The position numbers and the translations under genes were made by a program. A stretch of 64,000 nt of DNA, taken from Qipengyuania psychrotolerans. GTDB lineage: Bacteria > Pseudomonadota > Alphaproteobacteria > Sphingomonadales > Sphingomonadaceae. Below are positions 18,385-28,124 of the stretch, one piece after another. Numbering within the stretch: the stretch's first letter is position 1; each line of letters opens with the position of its first letter. The DNA is taken from NCBI RefSeq assembly GCF_019711355.1, contig NZ_CP081297.1, forward strand, positions 682,001 through 746,000, written 5' to 3'. A model generated the notes under the pieces. It ran no database searches. It saw only the letters and a list, made by a program, of their open reading frames with translations, and had not been told where the DNA came from.

Positions 18385-20760
18385 TTGCCGGTTAATCGTG
18401 TCTGGGTGAGCCAAACGACAAACAATCTCAATGTGGATGCGGAAACGCTGACCGCGCGCCAGGTATTGGGCCTGGCGAGCGTCGAAGGCGTCGACTGGTC
18501 GCGCGTCCATGGTCACCAGTATTCGCTGGTATCGAAGCGAGCGGGTGTGCGGGCAGTGCTCCATACCGTAGCTTTCATGCTGGTCGCAGTGCTCAGCTTT
18601 TCTTCTGTCACTCCGTTGATCCTCGTAGCATGGGGCTGCGCGCTTGCGCTTTCGGTGGCCCATGCCTTCACGCTGGATATCAGGTTGCGCCAAGCGGAGA
18701 TCTCGCGGTTCGGGGCGGACGATGTGCGCGCCCACGCAATGACTTCTGCCACCAAGGGGGCCGTCTGGTCGCTTGGGGTGGTGGCCTTGGCAGCGCTCGG
18801 CGCGAAGGAGCACATCGCGAGCATATGGATCGTGTTCTGCCTGCTCGTGGTCTGCACGACCAGCAGCCGGTATTCGGTTCCACTAAGTACTATTGCATTT
18901 CTTCTCGCTGCGTCAGTCGGTCCACTGCTCGTGTCCTTGCTGAACGGCTCGACGATGCTCGCTTCGCTGATCGCCTTGACCATCGTCTTCGGCTCTCTTG
19001 GCACTTTCGAGATGGCAAGGATGCGCGTGGGCGCGCGGATTTCCGAGCTGGCGATGCAGGAAAAGAGTGAAGTCGTTTCGATGCTGCTGCGTGAATTCGA
19101 GGAAGGCGGGGCGGACTGGCTGTGGCAGATTGATACCAATCGCAAGTTGCGCGGCGTGAGCCCCCGTCTGGCCTACGCGATGGGCCGGGAAACCTCCGAA
19201 ATCGAGGGCGCATCCTTTCTTCAGCTCATCTCAGGCGACGGCTGGAAGACTGGCAAATTTCCGGCAAGCATGCATGAACTGGCCGAGAAGCTGAAACAGC
19301 GTGAGAGTTTCTCAAACCTCACAGTCAGAGCCAGCATCAATGGCGAGGTGCGCTATTGGGAGTTGTCGGGCACCCCGATTCTGGATGAAAATGGAGCGTG
19401 GAAGGGATTTCGCGGGGTCGGGTCCGACGTGACCGTACGGCACGAAAGCAGCGAAAAAATCGCTCATCTTGCACGCTACGACACTCTCACGCAGTTGCCG
19501 AACCGGCTGATGCTTAATGAAGCGCTCGGCAATGCGCTTGAGTATGCGGCGAAGTGGCGCTCGCGCTGCGCCTTCCTGATGATCGATCTCGACCGCTTCA
19601 AATCGGTGAACGACTCTCTCGGCCATCTCGTTGGCGACAAGATGCTCGGTGAGGTCGCCCTTCGTCTGAAGCCGCTGCTTGACGAGGGCGAGGTATGCGG
19701 AAGGTTGGGCGGCGACGAGTTCGCGATTGTGCTGCCCGATGCATCGGACCGCCGCAGAGTGGACACACTGGCGAAGACCGTGATCGCTGCTCTGTCCGCC
19801 CCGTATCATGTCGAAAACCACGTGCTGTATGTCGGTGCCAGTGTCGGCTCCGCGATTGGCCCGCGCGATGGCAGCAAGGTGGAGGAAATCCTCCGCAATG
19901 CCGATCTGGCCCTCTATCGCGCGAAGGGCGAGGGCGGCGGGGTTCATTTCGAGTATGAACCATCGCTCCACGCGATAGCAGAAGAGAGCCGCCAGCTGGA
20001 ATTCTCGCTCCGCAATGCGCTCGAGAATGACGAACTCACGCTGCACTACCAGCCGGTTGTCGATGCAAATTCAGAAGCTGTCGTCAGCTTTGAAGCGCTA
20101 GTGCGCTGGAACAGCAAGGAACATGGTTTCGTCAGCCCGGGCAAGTTCATCCCGATTGCCGAAGATACGCGGTTGATCGTTCCGATCGGTACGTGGATCA
20201 TGAACGAAGCGTGCCGCGAAGCCGCAACGCATTGGCCCGAACACGTTAAGGTCAATGTCAATGTGTCGCCCGAGCAGCTGCTTGAGCCCGATTTCGCAGG
20301 TACGGTGGTTCGCGCGCTATCGCATAGCGGTTTGGCAGCCCACCGCCTTGAGATCGAGGTGACCGAAAGCATTTTCCTGCGTGATGCAGGTATAGTGCGC
20401 AAAGCGCTGGAACAGTGCATTGCGCTGGGCTGCTCGGTTGCACTGGATGACTTCGGAACCGGCTATTCTTCGCTCGGGTATCTGCGCAAGCTGGATTTCA
20501 CCACCATCAAGGTCGACCGTACTTTTGTTCAGGGTGCCGGACAAAACAGTCCGGAAAGTCTCGCAATCATCCGCGCCGTGGTCGCCATGGCCGACAGCCT
20601 TGATATGACCACGACCGCAGAGGGCGTCGAAAACGAGGAAGAGGCTGAGCTCATCCGCCGCCTCGGCTGCACCAAGATCCAGGGCTACCACTTTGGCAGG
20701 CCGATGCCGGCTTCTGATGCGCGCAAGATATTCGCGCGCGACCAACGCCAGACGGCCTGA
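18385..20760 (+). CDS. Membrane-anchored PAS-GGDEF-EAL c-di-GMP signalling protein
   Basis: About 791 residues. Order: an N-terminal block of several hydrophobic helices (about 55-215), a PAS-like domain (about 230-355), GGDEF (signature 442-446, GRLGGDEF) and EAL (FEAL at 569-572, DDFGTGYSSLGYL, and AEGVEN near the end). Both signature motifs are intact, so it could make and/or break c-di-GMP. The start is uncertain: TTG at 18385 is used here, GTG at 18406 is equally possible and neither has a clear ribosome site. It is convergent with purQ, the stops abutting. Confidence 0.9.
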   Translation: MPVNRVWVSQTTNNLNVDAETLTARQVLGLASVEGVDWSRVHGHQYSLVSKRAGVRAVLHTVAFMLVAVLSFSSVTPLILVAWGCALALSVAHAFTLDIRLRQAEISRFGADDVRAHAMTSATKGAVWSLGVVALAALGAKEHIASIWIVFCLLVVCTTSSRYSVPLSTIAFLLAASVGPLLVSLLNGSTMLASLIALTIVFGSLGTFEMARMRVGARISELAMQEKSEVVSMLLREFEEGGADWLWQIDTNRKLRGVSPRLAYAMGRETSEIEGASFLQLISGDGWKTGKFPASMHELAEKLKQRESFSNLTVRASINGEVRYWELSGTPILDENGAWKGFRGVGSDVTVRHESSEKIAHLARYDTLTQLPNRLMLNEALGNALEYAAKWRSRCAFLMIDLDRFKSVNDSLGHLVGDKMLGEVALRLKPLLDEGEVCGRLGGDEFAIVLPDASDRRRVDTLAKTVIAALSAPYHVENHVLYVGASVGSAIGPRDGSKVEEILRNADLALYRAKGEGGGVHFEYEPSLHAIAEESRQLEFSLRNALENDELTLHYQPVVDANSEAVVSFEALVRWNSKEHGFVSPGKFIPIAEDTRLIVPIGTWIMNEACREAATHWPEHVKVNVNVSPEQLLEPDFAGTVVRALSHSGLAAHRLEIEVTESIFLRDAGIVRKALEQCIALGCSVALDDFGTGYSSLGYLRKLDFTTIKVDRTFVQGAGQNSPESLAIIRAVVAMADSLDMTTTAEGVENEEEAELIRRLGCTKIQGYHFGRPMPASDARKIFARDQRQTA

Positions 20761-21438
20761 TCAGGCTTGTGCGAGGCTGCGAATAGCGGCTTCGAAAAGT
20801 GCGCGCCCGTCGGTCCCGCCGTGTGCAGGTTCGACTGCGCGTTCAGGGTGCGGCATCATACCCAGCACGTTCCCGGCTGCATTGAGCACGCCTGCGATGT
20901 CGCGCTGTGACCCATTGCAGTTTTCGGTGTAGCGGAAGGCAACTCGGCCATCGCCTTCGAGCTGGTCGAGTGTTTCGGCATCGGCAAAGTAATTGCCATC
21001 ATGGTGCGCGACCGGGATCGCGATTTCCTGGCCCGCCTCGTATCCGCTGGTGAACAGCGACTGCGCATTTTCGACCCTGAGGTTCACGGTGCGGCAGATG
21101 AAGTTCTGCTGGGCATTGCGCATCAGCGCCCCGGGCAACAGCCGCGCTTCGGTCAAAACCTGGAAGCCGTTGCACACACCTAGAACCGGTACGCCGCGTT
21201 CCGCGGCACGGACCACTTCACGCATGATCGGACTATTGGCGGCCATCGCGCCGGACCGCAGGTAATCTCCATAGGAAAAACCGCCGGGCAGGGCGATGAA
21301 GTCGAGACTGTCGGGCAATGATGCATCGCCGTGCCAAACCCGTTCGGGCGCAACCCCGGAAACCTGCTCGATCGCCACCGCCATGTCGCGGTCGCAATTG
21401 GAGCCGGGAAAAGTGACGACGGCCGCGCGGAAAGCCAT
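20761..21438 (-). CDS. purQ: Phosphoribosylformylglycinamidine synthase I (glutaminase subunit)
   Basis: 225 residues from MAFRAAVV; an upstream extension would run through purS. The class I amidotransferase nucleophile lies in [10 protein letters not shown], with oxyanion glycines in [15 protein letters not shown] and a C-terminal His-Pro-Glu in [10 protein letters not shown]. With PurS and PurL (not in the window) it forms the FGAM synthase complex of purine synthesis. Its ATG overlaps the purS stop by one base, giving tight coupling. Confidence 0.97.
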   Translation of the reverse strand: MAFRAAVVTFPGSNCDRDMAVAIEQVSGVAPERVWHGDASLPDSLDFIALPGGFSYGDYLRSGAMAANSPIMREVVRAAERGVPVLGVCNGFQVLTEARLLPGALMRNAQQNFICRTVNLRVENAQSLFTSGYEAGQEIAIPVAHHDGNYFADAETLDQLEGDGRVAFRYTENCNGSQRDIAGVLNAAGNVLGMMPHPERAVEPAHGGTDGRALFEAAIRSLAQA

Positions 21439-21671
21439 CAGTCGAGCTTCTCGATACGGTAGTTTTCGATCACCGTGTTCGCGAGCAATTTTTCGCACAT
21501 GTCGGTCAGCGCTTCATCGCTGGTGCCATCGGCGACGTCGAGGTCGATCGTGCGGCCGACCCGCGCATCTTTCACGCCGGTAAAGCCGAGTCCTTCCAGG
21601 GCATGGTGGACTGCGCGACCTTGCGGGTCGAGCACGCCGGGCTTGAGGCTGACAAGAACGCGGACTTTCAT
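21438..21671 (-). CDS. purS: Phosphoribosylformylglycinamidine synthase subunit PurS
   Basis: 77 residues. It reads [20 protein letters not shown], the classic PurS opening, and contains GRTIDLDV; the length is as expected. It is the small structural subunit that bridges PurQ and PurL. It is first in a purS-purQ pair; purC lies 3.5 kb away at 25183 rather than directly upstream. Confidence 0.96.
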   Translation of the reverse strand: MKVRVLVSLKPGVLDPQGRAVHHALEGLGFTGVKDARVGRTIDLDVADGTSDEALTDMCEKLLANTVIENYRIEKLD

Positions 21672-21955
21672 GGGCTGGCCTTTGCTCGCATGGAGATTTG
21701 GATTCCTGCGCGCCTATGCCGCGAGAGAGCGCGAAGGGCAAGCGGTGCGCGAATCCACAGCGGGGACAATGACTTGCGCCGGATTCCCCGCGAAACTCTA
21801 TGTTACCGCAATGCAACATTGTGTCAGAACCGCGCAGTTCCGGGGTTTTCAGAGTCGAGATTCGTGACAGATCGGCTAGAGGGCGCGGGTCAATTCCCCT
21901 CTCCCATCCAACCAACCCGCGCTTGAAATCGACGCAGGGCCAAAAGGATTATCTC
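21672..21955. other. Intergenic region between divergent purS and TonB receptor genes
   Basis: 284 bases that must hold the promoters of both genes. I see the AAAAGGAT ribosome site of the receptor at 21942-21949 but no recognisable operator, riboswitch or small gene. An upstream extension of the receptor frame to 21800 exists but its residues are not signal-peptide-like. Confidence 0.5.
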
Positions 21956-24202
21956 ATGGTTGACCGCTCCCTTACTCTCCGCCTCCTTTCCGCCAGCACG
22001 CTGGCACTCGCTTTCGCGCAGCCGGCAATGGCTCAGGAAGTACCCGAAGATGTCGATAGCTCTGACACCGAAATGACCGGTGCCGAAGAAGCCGGTAACG
22101 GCCAGCTCGACATGATCGTGGTTACCGCCAACCGCCGCGAAGAAAACCTGCAGGACGTGCCGGTTTCTGCCGCCACGTTGTCGGCAGACGCCACCCGCAG
22201 CATTTTTGATGCCGGCGCCGACATCACGGCATTGTCCGCTCATGTCCCCGGCCTCTTCGTGGAAAGCTCGAACGGCCGCGCCGCTCCGCGTTTCTATATC
22301 CGCGGTTTGGGCAACACCGATTTCGACCTTGCTGCCTCGCAGCCGGTTTCGGTCGTGATGGATGACGTCGTCCTCGAAAACGTCACGCTCAAGAGCTTCC
22401 CGATCTTCGACGTGGAACGCGTCGAGGTTCTTCGCGGACCTCAGGGTACCTTGTTCGGCCGCAATACGCCGGCCGGTATCGTGAAGATCGACACCGTTAA
22501 GCCGGGCGACGAATTTGCCGTCACCGGTTCGGCCAGCGTTGGCAGCTTCGGCTCGGTCGCGATCGATGGCGGTGTGACCATCCCGCTGGCTCCCGGCCTC
22601 GCATCCGTGCGCCTTTCGGGCATGTGGCAGCAGCGCGACAACTGGGTCGACAACGGCTTTACCGGTGAAGAAGACGCCTATGGTGCATACACCGACATCG
22701 CAGGCCGCGCGCAATTGCTGATCACGCCGACGGATCGCCTGTCGATCCTCGGCTCCTACTCGATCCGCGATCTCGACGGTACTTCGACGCTGTTCCGCGC
22801 CAATATCCTTGGCCCGGGCAACAACGACCTCAACGAAAACTACGACCGTGACACCGTGTTCTACGATGCCGGCGCTGGAAACCAGGCCCAGTACAAGGCT
22901 GAAATCTACACCGGCAAGGTCGACTACGAAGCCGATTTCGCTACTTTCACCTCGATCACCAGCTTTGCTGAAAGCGAAGGTTCGAGCCGCGGCGATATCG
23001 ATGGCGGCTTCGGCGCCAGCTTCCTGCCGATCATGGGCCCGGGCTTCATTCCGTTCCCGTCGGACACGCAGGATTCGATCACGCTCGACCAGTTCACCCA
23101 GGAAGTGCGCATCGCCAGCAACGGCGGCAACTTCCTCGATTGGCAGGTCGGTGGGTTCTACTTCGACAGCGATTTCGATGTGACCACGGTCGGCTTCGAC
23201 TTCCCGCCATCGGTAACCGTGAACCACACCAATGAAAGCTGGGCGCTGTTCGGCCAGGTTTCGGCACAGGTGACGGACATCATCAAGCTGACCGGCGGCC
23301 TCCGCTACACGGAAGACGAGAAAGAGTTCTTCGTCCGTGATGCGCTCGATCCTCAGGCACGTTCGGTTTCTGACGAGCGTATCAGCTGGGACGTGGCGGC
23401 ATTTGTCGACGTAACCGCTGACGCCAGCGTTTATGCCCGCGTGGCGAGCGGTTTCCGCGCTCCGACGATCCAGGGCCGTGACGTGGCGTTCTTCGCACCG
23501 CCTTCAATCGCGACCAGCGAAAAGATCATGAGCTATGAAGTCGGTTTCAAGTCGGAATTTGCGGATCGCCGCATTCGCCTGAACGGTGCAGCATACTTCT
23601 ACAACATCGAAGATCCGCAGTTCTCGGCGGTTGGTGGTGCGGGTAACCTCGTGCAGCTGGTCAACGCAGCGGATGGCCGGGGTTATGGCTTCGAACTGGA
23701 CAGCGCCTTCCAGATCACGCCGAACTTCCTGATCACTGCCGGTGCCAGCTATAACAACACCGAAATCCGTGACGAGAACCTCGCGGTCGGCATTTGTGCG
23801 CAGTGCACCGTGCTCGATCCGATCGTGAACCTGAGTGGCACCGACCGTGCGCTGGTGGACGGCAATCCGTTCCCCAACGCTCCGGAATGGATTGCCGACA
23901 TGACTGCGCGTTACGCCATCCCGATGGGTGCGGTTGGCGAACTCTTCGCCTACACCGACTGGACCTACCAGGGCGAGACGAGCTTCTTCCTTTATGACAG
24001 CGCTGAATATGTCGTCGACAACCAGATCGAAGGCGGTCTGCGTGTCGGTTACGCCAAGCGCGACGGAAGCTTCGAGATTGCAGCGTTTGCCCGCAACATC
24101 ACCAATGCGGACAATGTGAAGGGCGGTATCGACTTCAACAACAATACGGCGTTCGTGAACGATCCGCGTGTGATCGGTCTGTCGGTTCGAATCGACTACT
24201 GA
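21956..24202 (+). CDS. TonB-dependent receptor
   Basis: 748 residues beginning MVDRSLTLRLLSASTLALAF, a signal peptide that cleaves near AMAQEVP. An N-terminal plug carries the TonB-box-like DMIVVTANRREENLQDVPVS and the plug signatures IRGLGN and VEVLRGPQGTLFGRNT. The C-terminal barrel ends in VIGLSVRIDY with a terminal aromatic, as outer-membrane beta-barrels require. The NTPAGIVKIDT and DDVVLEN features fit the large sphingomonad receptor group; the ligand (siderophore, sugar or aromatic) cannot be read. A terminator follows directly. Confidence 0.93.
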   Translation: MVDRSLTLRLLSASTLALAFAQPAMAQEVPEDVDSSDTEMTGAEEAGNGQLDMIVVTANRREENLQDVPVSAATLSADATRSIFDAGADITALSAHVPGLFVESSNGRAAPRFYIRGLGNTDFDLAASQPVSVVMDDVVLENVTLKSFPIFDVERVEVLRGPQGTLFGRNTPAGIVKIDTVKPGDEFAVTGSASVGSFGSVAIDGGVTIPLAPGLASVRLSGMWQQRDNWVDNGFTGEEDAYGAYTDIAGRAQLLITPTDRLSILGSYSIRDLDGTSTLFRANILGPGNNDLNENYDRDTVFYDAGAGNQAQYKAEIYTGKVDYEADFATFTSITSFAESEGSSRGDIDGGFGASFLPIMGPGFIPFPSDTQDSITLDQFTQEVRIASNGGNFLDWQVGGFYFDSDFDVTTVGFDFPPSVTVNHTNESWALFGQVSAQVTDIIKLTGGLRYTEDEKEFFVRDALDPQARSVSDERISWDVAAFVDVTADASVYARVASGFRAPTIQGRDVAFFAPPSIATSEKIMSYEVGFKSEFADRRIRLNGAAYFYNIEDPQFSAVGGAGNLVQLVNAADGRGYGFELDSAFQITPNFLITAGASYNNTEIRDENLAVGICAQCTVLDPIVNLSGTDRALVDGNPFPNAPEWIADMTARYAIPMGAVGELFAYTDWTYQGETSFFLYDSAEYVVDNQIEGGLRVGYAKRDGSFEIAAFARNITNADNVKGGIDFNNNTAFVNDPRVIGLSVRIDY

Positions 24203-24224
24203 TTGCACTAAACGAAAAGAAATC

Positions 24225-24259
24225 GGGGCCGGAAGGGGAAACCTTTCCGGCCCCTTTTT
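24225..24259 (+). terminator. Rho-independent terminator after the TonB receptor
   Basis: GGGGCCGGAA at 24225-24234 pairs with TTCCGGCCCC at 24245-24254 and is followed directly by five T residues. It lies 22 bp past the receptor stop. Confidence 0.92.
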
Positions 24260-24297
24260 CATGGAATGACAGGGCGTTCGCCGGTAAGCCGAATGCG

Positions 24298-25179
24298 ATG
24301 ACCGCACTCGACCTCGTTTATAACCCTGTGTCCGGCAGCTTCAGTCAGTCGCATCTCGATGCGTTGAGGAATGCGCTGGTCGATCACGGGTTTTCAGTGA
24401 CGTTGTTGCCAACCACTGCCGAAGGCGCCCGGTTGTCCGGTACTGCTCAAATCGTCTGCGTTCATGGCGGTGACGGAACCCTGCGTGATACCGTTCAGGC
24501 CTTGGGCGATCAGGCTGGCGACGTGGCGCTATGCGTTGCACCGTCCGGCACGATCAACCTTGTCGCTCGCGAACTGGGTTACCGGCGAAAGCCCCGATCA
24601 TTCGCAGCCGACCTGCGGGCTGCATGGGATCGCGGGGAGGGCAGCTGGACGCCTTCGCCCCTGTACCGCCTCGGCGATATGCCGATCGTCTCATGCCTGT
24701 CGATCGGACCGGACAGCCATGCGGTGGCCCGTGTCGATGGCAAGCTGAAAAAGCGCATCGGGCGCTATGCCTATGTCGTCGCGCTGGCCCAGCAGATGCG
24801 CGATTGGCCGAGGAGCACGATGACGATCCGCGGCGAGTTGGCGAATGGCGAGCCGTTCGAATATGAAGCAGAGGCTGCGATCGTCAGCCATGCTGCGCTG
24901 TATGCGGGACCGTTCAAGGTGAGCCCGGAGGCCGCATTGGCGGCAGATTCGGTCGAGCTTATCACCCTGACCCGTTCGACCCGGCTGGGCACCATGGCGC
25001 TCAGCCTGGCGGTTATGCTGCGTCTGCCGGTTGCGCGGCTGGGCATTGCGGAAATCAGGTCATGCCGCAGGGTCGAATTCGACCGCTGCGTCACACCCGT
25101 CCAGGTGGACGGCGACCACATGCCGGACTGCGCATTTGCCATCGCGCCGAGCGGGATGACATTGCGCTACATCACCTGA
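24298..25179 (+). CDS. Diacylglycerol kinase-family lipid kinase
   Basis: 293 residues. LVYNPVSG at the N-terminus, the nucleotide loop VHGGDGTLRDTVQALG and PSGTINLVARELG are the DAGK catalytic-domain (YegS/DgkB-like) motifs, and the C-terminal half is the expected beta-sandwich. The likely reaction is ATP-dependent phosphorylation of diacylglycerol or another membrane lipid. It is monocistronic between a terminator and the convergent purC gene, which starts 3 bp after its stop. Confidence 0.85.
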   Translation: MTALDLVYNPVSGSFSQSHLDALRNALVDHGFSVTLLPTTAEGARLSGTAQIVCVHGGDGTLRDTVQALGDQAGDVALCVAPSGTINLVARELGYRRKPRSFAADLRAAWDRGEGSWTPSPLYRLGDMPIVSCLSIGPDSHAVARVDGKLKKRIGRYAYVVALAQQMRDWPRSTMTIRGELANGEPFEYEAEAAIVSHAALYAGPFKVSPEAALAADSVELITLTRSTRLGTMALSLAVMLRLPVARLGIAEIRSCRRVEFDRCVTPVQVDGDHMPDCAFAIAPSGMTLRYIT

Positions 25180-25182
25180 ACC

Positions 25183-25989
25183 TTATTTCTTGGCAGGTTT
25201 CGCAGGTGTTCTGAGGCGCCCGCGGTGGGCGTTCATGTCGAGCACTTCACCGGGGCCATTGTCTTCGTTCTGGAGCAGTCCAAGGCGGCGGGCGACTTCC
25301 TGATAGGCTTCGCTTTCGCCGCCAAGATCGCGGCGGAACCGGTCCTTGTCGAGCTTTTCACCGGTGTTGATGTCCCACAGGCGGCAGCCATCAGGGCTGA
25401 TCTCGTCGGCCAGGATCACGCGGCTGAAATCGCCGTCATAGATGCGGCCGAATTCCAGTTTGAAATCCACCAGGCGGATGTCGATGGCGGCAAACATCCC
25501 GGACAGGAAATCGTTGATGCGGATCGCCATGCTGGACATGTCCTGCATTTCTTCGTGGCTGCACCAGTTGAAGCAGGCGATTTCCTCTTCGGAGACCTTC
25601 GGGTCGCCGAGGCTGTCGTCCTTGTAGCAATATTCGATCAGCGTGTGCGGCAGCACCTCGCCTTCTTCGATATTCAGGCGCTTCGTGAGCGAGCCTGCGG
25701 CCACGTTGCGGACCACCACTTCCAAGGGAATAATCTCGACCTGACGGACGAGCTGTTCGCGCATGTTGAGGCGGCGGATGAAGTGCGTCGGAATGCCGAT
25801 GTGCGACAGCCGCGTGAACACATATTCGCTGATGCGATTATTGATCACGCCCTTGCCGTTGATCGTGCCTTTTTTCTCGTTGTTGAACGCCGTGGCGTCA
25901 TCCTTGAAATACTGGATGATCGTGCCCGGTTCGGGGCCCTCATAGAGGATCTTGGCCTTGCCTTCGTAAATCTGGCGGCGACGTGCCAT
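25183..25989 (-). CDS. purC: Phosphoribosylaminoimidazole-succinocarboxamide synthase
   Basis: 268 residues. It opens with [15 protein letters not shown], the SAICAR synthetase signature, and shows [10 protein letters not shown] and [10 protein letters not shown]. The final 20 residues ([17 protein letters not shown]) are a basic extension beyond the usual 235-250 residue length and may be disordered. It catalyses the ATP-dependent joining of CAIR and aspartate in purine synthesis. It is transcribed apart from purSQ. Confidence 0.96.
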   Translation of the reverse strand: MARRRQIYEGKAKILYEGPEPGTIIQYFKDDATAFNNEKKGTINGKGVINNRISEYVFTRLSHIGIPTHFIRRLNMREQLVRQVEIIPLEVVVRNVAAGSLTKRLNIEEGEVLPHTLIEYCYKDDSLGDPKVSEEEIACFNWCSHEEMQDMSSMAIRINDFLSGMFAAIDIRLVDFKLEFGRIYDGDFSRVILADEISPDGCRLWDINTGEKLDKDRFRRDLGGESEAYQEVARRLGLLQNEDNGPGEVLDMNAHRGRLRTPAKPAKK

Positions 25990-26102
25990 GGCGATATTCC
26001 TTCACGCTCAAAAACTGTCGCCCCGGCAGCGGAATCGGCTGGCTTCCGCTTGATCCGGGGCGTCTTGCCGCGCGCTTTATCGTGAATGCGAGTGCGAGGC
26101 AA

Positions 26103-27419
26103 TCATGCCGGTGGCGGTACCTTGCCGGCAGGTGCATCTTCCACGGCCGGTGCGTGGTCATGCTTGAGCTTGTCGATGAGGCGGCCAAGCGTGGCGCGCT
26201 GGACCAATACGCTGAACAGCACAGCAGCGAAGGTGGCCGCGAGGATCAGGTCGCGGGTCTCTCCGGCAGGCAGCGACAGGGCGAGGGCGATGGAGATGCC
26301 GCCTCTGAGGCCGCCCCACCACAGGACCCGCCCGGCCCCCTTGTCGGCCAGGCGCGTTGCCGGAATGGTCTTGGTCGAAACGAAAATGCCCACGGCACGC
26401 GCGGCGAGCGACAGCGGGATGGCGAGCAAGCCGAAGATCAGGGCATCGGTGCCCGCAACAAGGACGATCATCTCCAGCCCGATCAGCAGGAACAGTACCG
26501 AGTTGAGGAGTTCGTCCACCAGTTCCCAGAACTTGAGCAGGTAGTCCCGCGTGACGTCGCTCATGGCGTAGGTAACGCCGTGATTGCCGATCAACAGCCC
26601 TGCAACCGCCATCGCCAGCGGTCCCGAGATGTGGAGGTAGCTGCACAGCGCATAGCTGCCCATGACCACGGCAAGCGTGATGAGAACTTCCAGCGTGTAT
26701 TCGTCCATCCCTGCAAGCGCCCGGTAACCCACGAACCCCGCGACAAGGCCGACCAGGACACCGCCGCCAGCTTCGATGGCGAACAGGCGGGCGCCTTCGG
26801 CGAGGCTGAAATCCGTGCCCGTGACCGCCGCACCGAGCAGGATGATGAAGATCACGATGCCCACGCCGTCATTGAACAGGCTTTCGCCCGCCACCGCGCT
26901 CTGCAGCGATAGCGGGACATTCTCTTCCCTCAGCACGCCGAGGACCGACACCGGGTCGGTGGGCGCGATCAGTGCGCCGAAGACGAAATACCAGATTGGT
27001 GCGATGGGCAGGGCCAGCAGCATGCCTACGCCCCACATCGCAAGACCAACCAGCACCGTCGAGATGATGACCCCGACCGTGGACAGCAGCAGGACTGGTA
27101 GCCATGCAACCTTCAACCTGTCGAGATCGACGTGGAGCGCGCCTGCAAACAGCAGGAAACTCAGCATCCCCTGCAACAATGTATCGGTGAAATTCAGCTG
27201 ACGCAGCGTCTGCGCGACCCAGTCATCCAGCGTGATGCCGGGGATAAATGCGTCTACGACCATCAATCCGATCGCTGCCAATGCACCCATAACCGTAAGG
27301 CCGATGACGTGCGGCAATTTTATGAAGTGATGGTTGAACCAGCCAAGCAACGCACTCGCGACGACGAGCAGGGCTGCGATTTCGAACGGATTGAGCGCGG
27401 TGCTGGCTGTTTCGTGCAT
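26103..27419 (-). CDS. CPA1-type Na+/H+ antiporter
   Basis: 438 residues with about twelve hydrophobic helices. The ion-binding helix reads AVAGESLFNDGVGIV with the Asn-Asp pair of CPA1 (NhaP) antiporters. LIAPTDPVSVLG and WWGGLRGGISIALALSL are further family signatures. It probably exports Na+ (or K+) for H+ at the inner membrane, consistent with a marine or saline habitat. It lies downstream of wrbA, separated from it by a perfect inverted repeat. Confidence 0.92.
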   Translation of the reverse strand: MHETASTALNPFEIAALLVVASALLGWFNHHFIKLPHVIGLTVMGALAAIGLMVVDAFIPGITLDDWVAQTLRQLNFTDTLLQGMLSFLLFAGALHVDLDRLKVAWLPVLLLSTVGVIISTVLVGLAMWGVGMLLALPIAPIWYFVFGALIAPTDPVSVLGVLREENVPLSLQSAVAGESLFNDGVGIVIFIILLGAAVTGTDFSLAEGARLFAIEAGGGVLVGLVAGFVGYRALAGMDEYTLEVLITLAVVMGSYALCSYLHISGPLAMAVAGLLIGNHGVTYAMSDVTRDYLLKFWELVDELLNSVLFLLIGLEMIVLVAGTDALIFGLLAIPLSLAARAVGIFVSTKTIPATRLADKGAGRVLWWGGLRGGISIALALSLPAGETRDLILAATFAAVLFSVLVQRATLGRLIDKLKHDHAPAVEDAPAGKVPPPA

Positions 27420-27427
27420 GGTGACGA

Positions 27428-27453
27428 GCGATAGCGCGTGGCCGCGCTATCGC
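27428..27453. repeat. Perfect 11-bp inverted repeat (hairpin)
   Basis: GCGATAGCGCG at 27428-27438 is the exact complement of CGCGCTATCGC at 27443-27453, with a 4-base loop. It lies between the wrbA stop and the antiporter start, both on the - strand. There is no T run on either side, so it may be an attenuating hairpin, an mRNA-stability element or an operator. Confidence 0.75.
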
Positions 27454-27461
27454 AAGCCCCG

Positions 27462-28064
27462 TCAATCTTTCAGTTTTGCCGCCGTATTGGCTACGCGGCG
27501 GCCGAGATAACGCGCTCCGTCAAGTTCGACCTCGCTCGGCTGGCGCGATCCGTCGCCGTCGGCAATGGTGGTCGCGCCATAAGGTGCGCCGCCCTTGACT
27601 TCGTCCACGCCCATCTGGCCCTGGAATCCGTAGTCGAGACCAACCACGGTCATGCCCATGTGCAGAAGATTGTTGAGGATCGACCACAAGGTGGTTTCCT
27701 GACCGCCATGCTGGCTGGCTGTCGAAGTGAAGGCGGCGCCGACTTTTCCAATCAGCGCGCCTTTCTGCCATAGCCCGCCAGTAGTGTCCCAGAAACTGGC
27801 CATCTGGCTGGTCATCCGGCCATACCGCGTGGGCGATCCCACGATGATGCCGTCGTATTCGGCCAGTTCGTCGGGACCGCCGATACAGGTGTGGCCTTCC
27901 ATTTCCTGGAAACCTGCGCTCTTTACCACTTCTTGGGGGGCAGTTTCCGGCACATGACGCAAGACGGCCTCGGCCCCTGTTTCGCGCACTCCCTCGGCAA
28001 TCGCTTCAGCCATCTTGGCAGTGTGGCCGTATGAGGAATAGAAGAGGATCAGTATGCGGGTCAT
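27462..28064 (-). CDS. wrbA: NAD(P)H:quinone oxidoreductase (WrbA type)
   Basis: 200 residues from the ATG at 28064, which has an AGGAG site upstream; the longer frame to 28148 has no homology. It shows the flavodoxin-like start [22 protein letters not shown] for FMN phosphate binding and [24 protein letters not shown], the WrbA signature. It is a two-electron quinone reductase that limits semiquinone stress. It diverges from the HprK-like gene across about 60 bp. Confidence 0.95.
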   Translation of the reverse strand: MTRILILFYSSYGHTAKMAEAIAEGVRETGAEAVLRHVPETAPQEVVKSAGFQEMEGHTCIGGPDELAEYDGIIVGSPTRYGRMTSQMASFWDTTGGLWQKGALIGKVGAAFTSTASQHGGQETTLWSILNNLLHMGMTVVGLDYGFQGQMGVDEVKGGAPYGATTIADGDGSRQPSEVELDGARYLGRRVANTAAKLKD

Positions 28065-28124
28065 GGTATTCTCCTGGGAATGTGGTTCGGCTTCTGAATG
28101 CCCTCGCACCCTGCGGAGTTCCGA

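Noticed and set aside
21890..23227. 445-codon open frame on the - strand opposite the TonB receptor
   Set aside because: It is Val/Asp/His-rich antisense translation of a well-supported receptor gene, with no motif.
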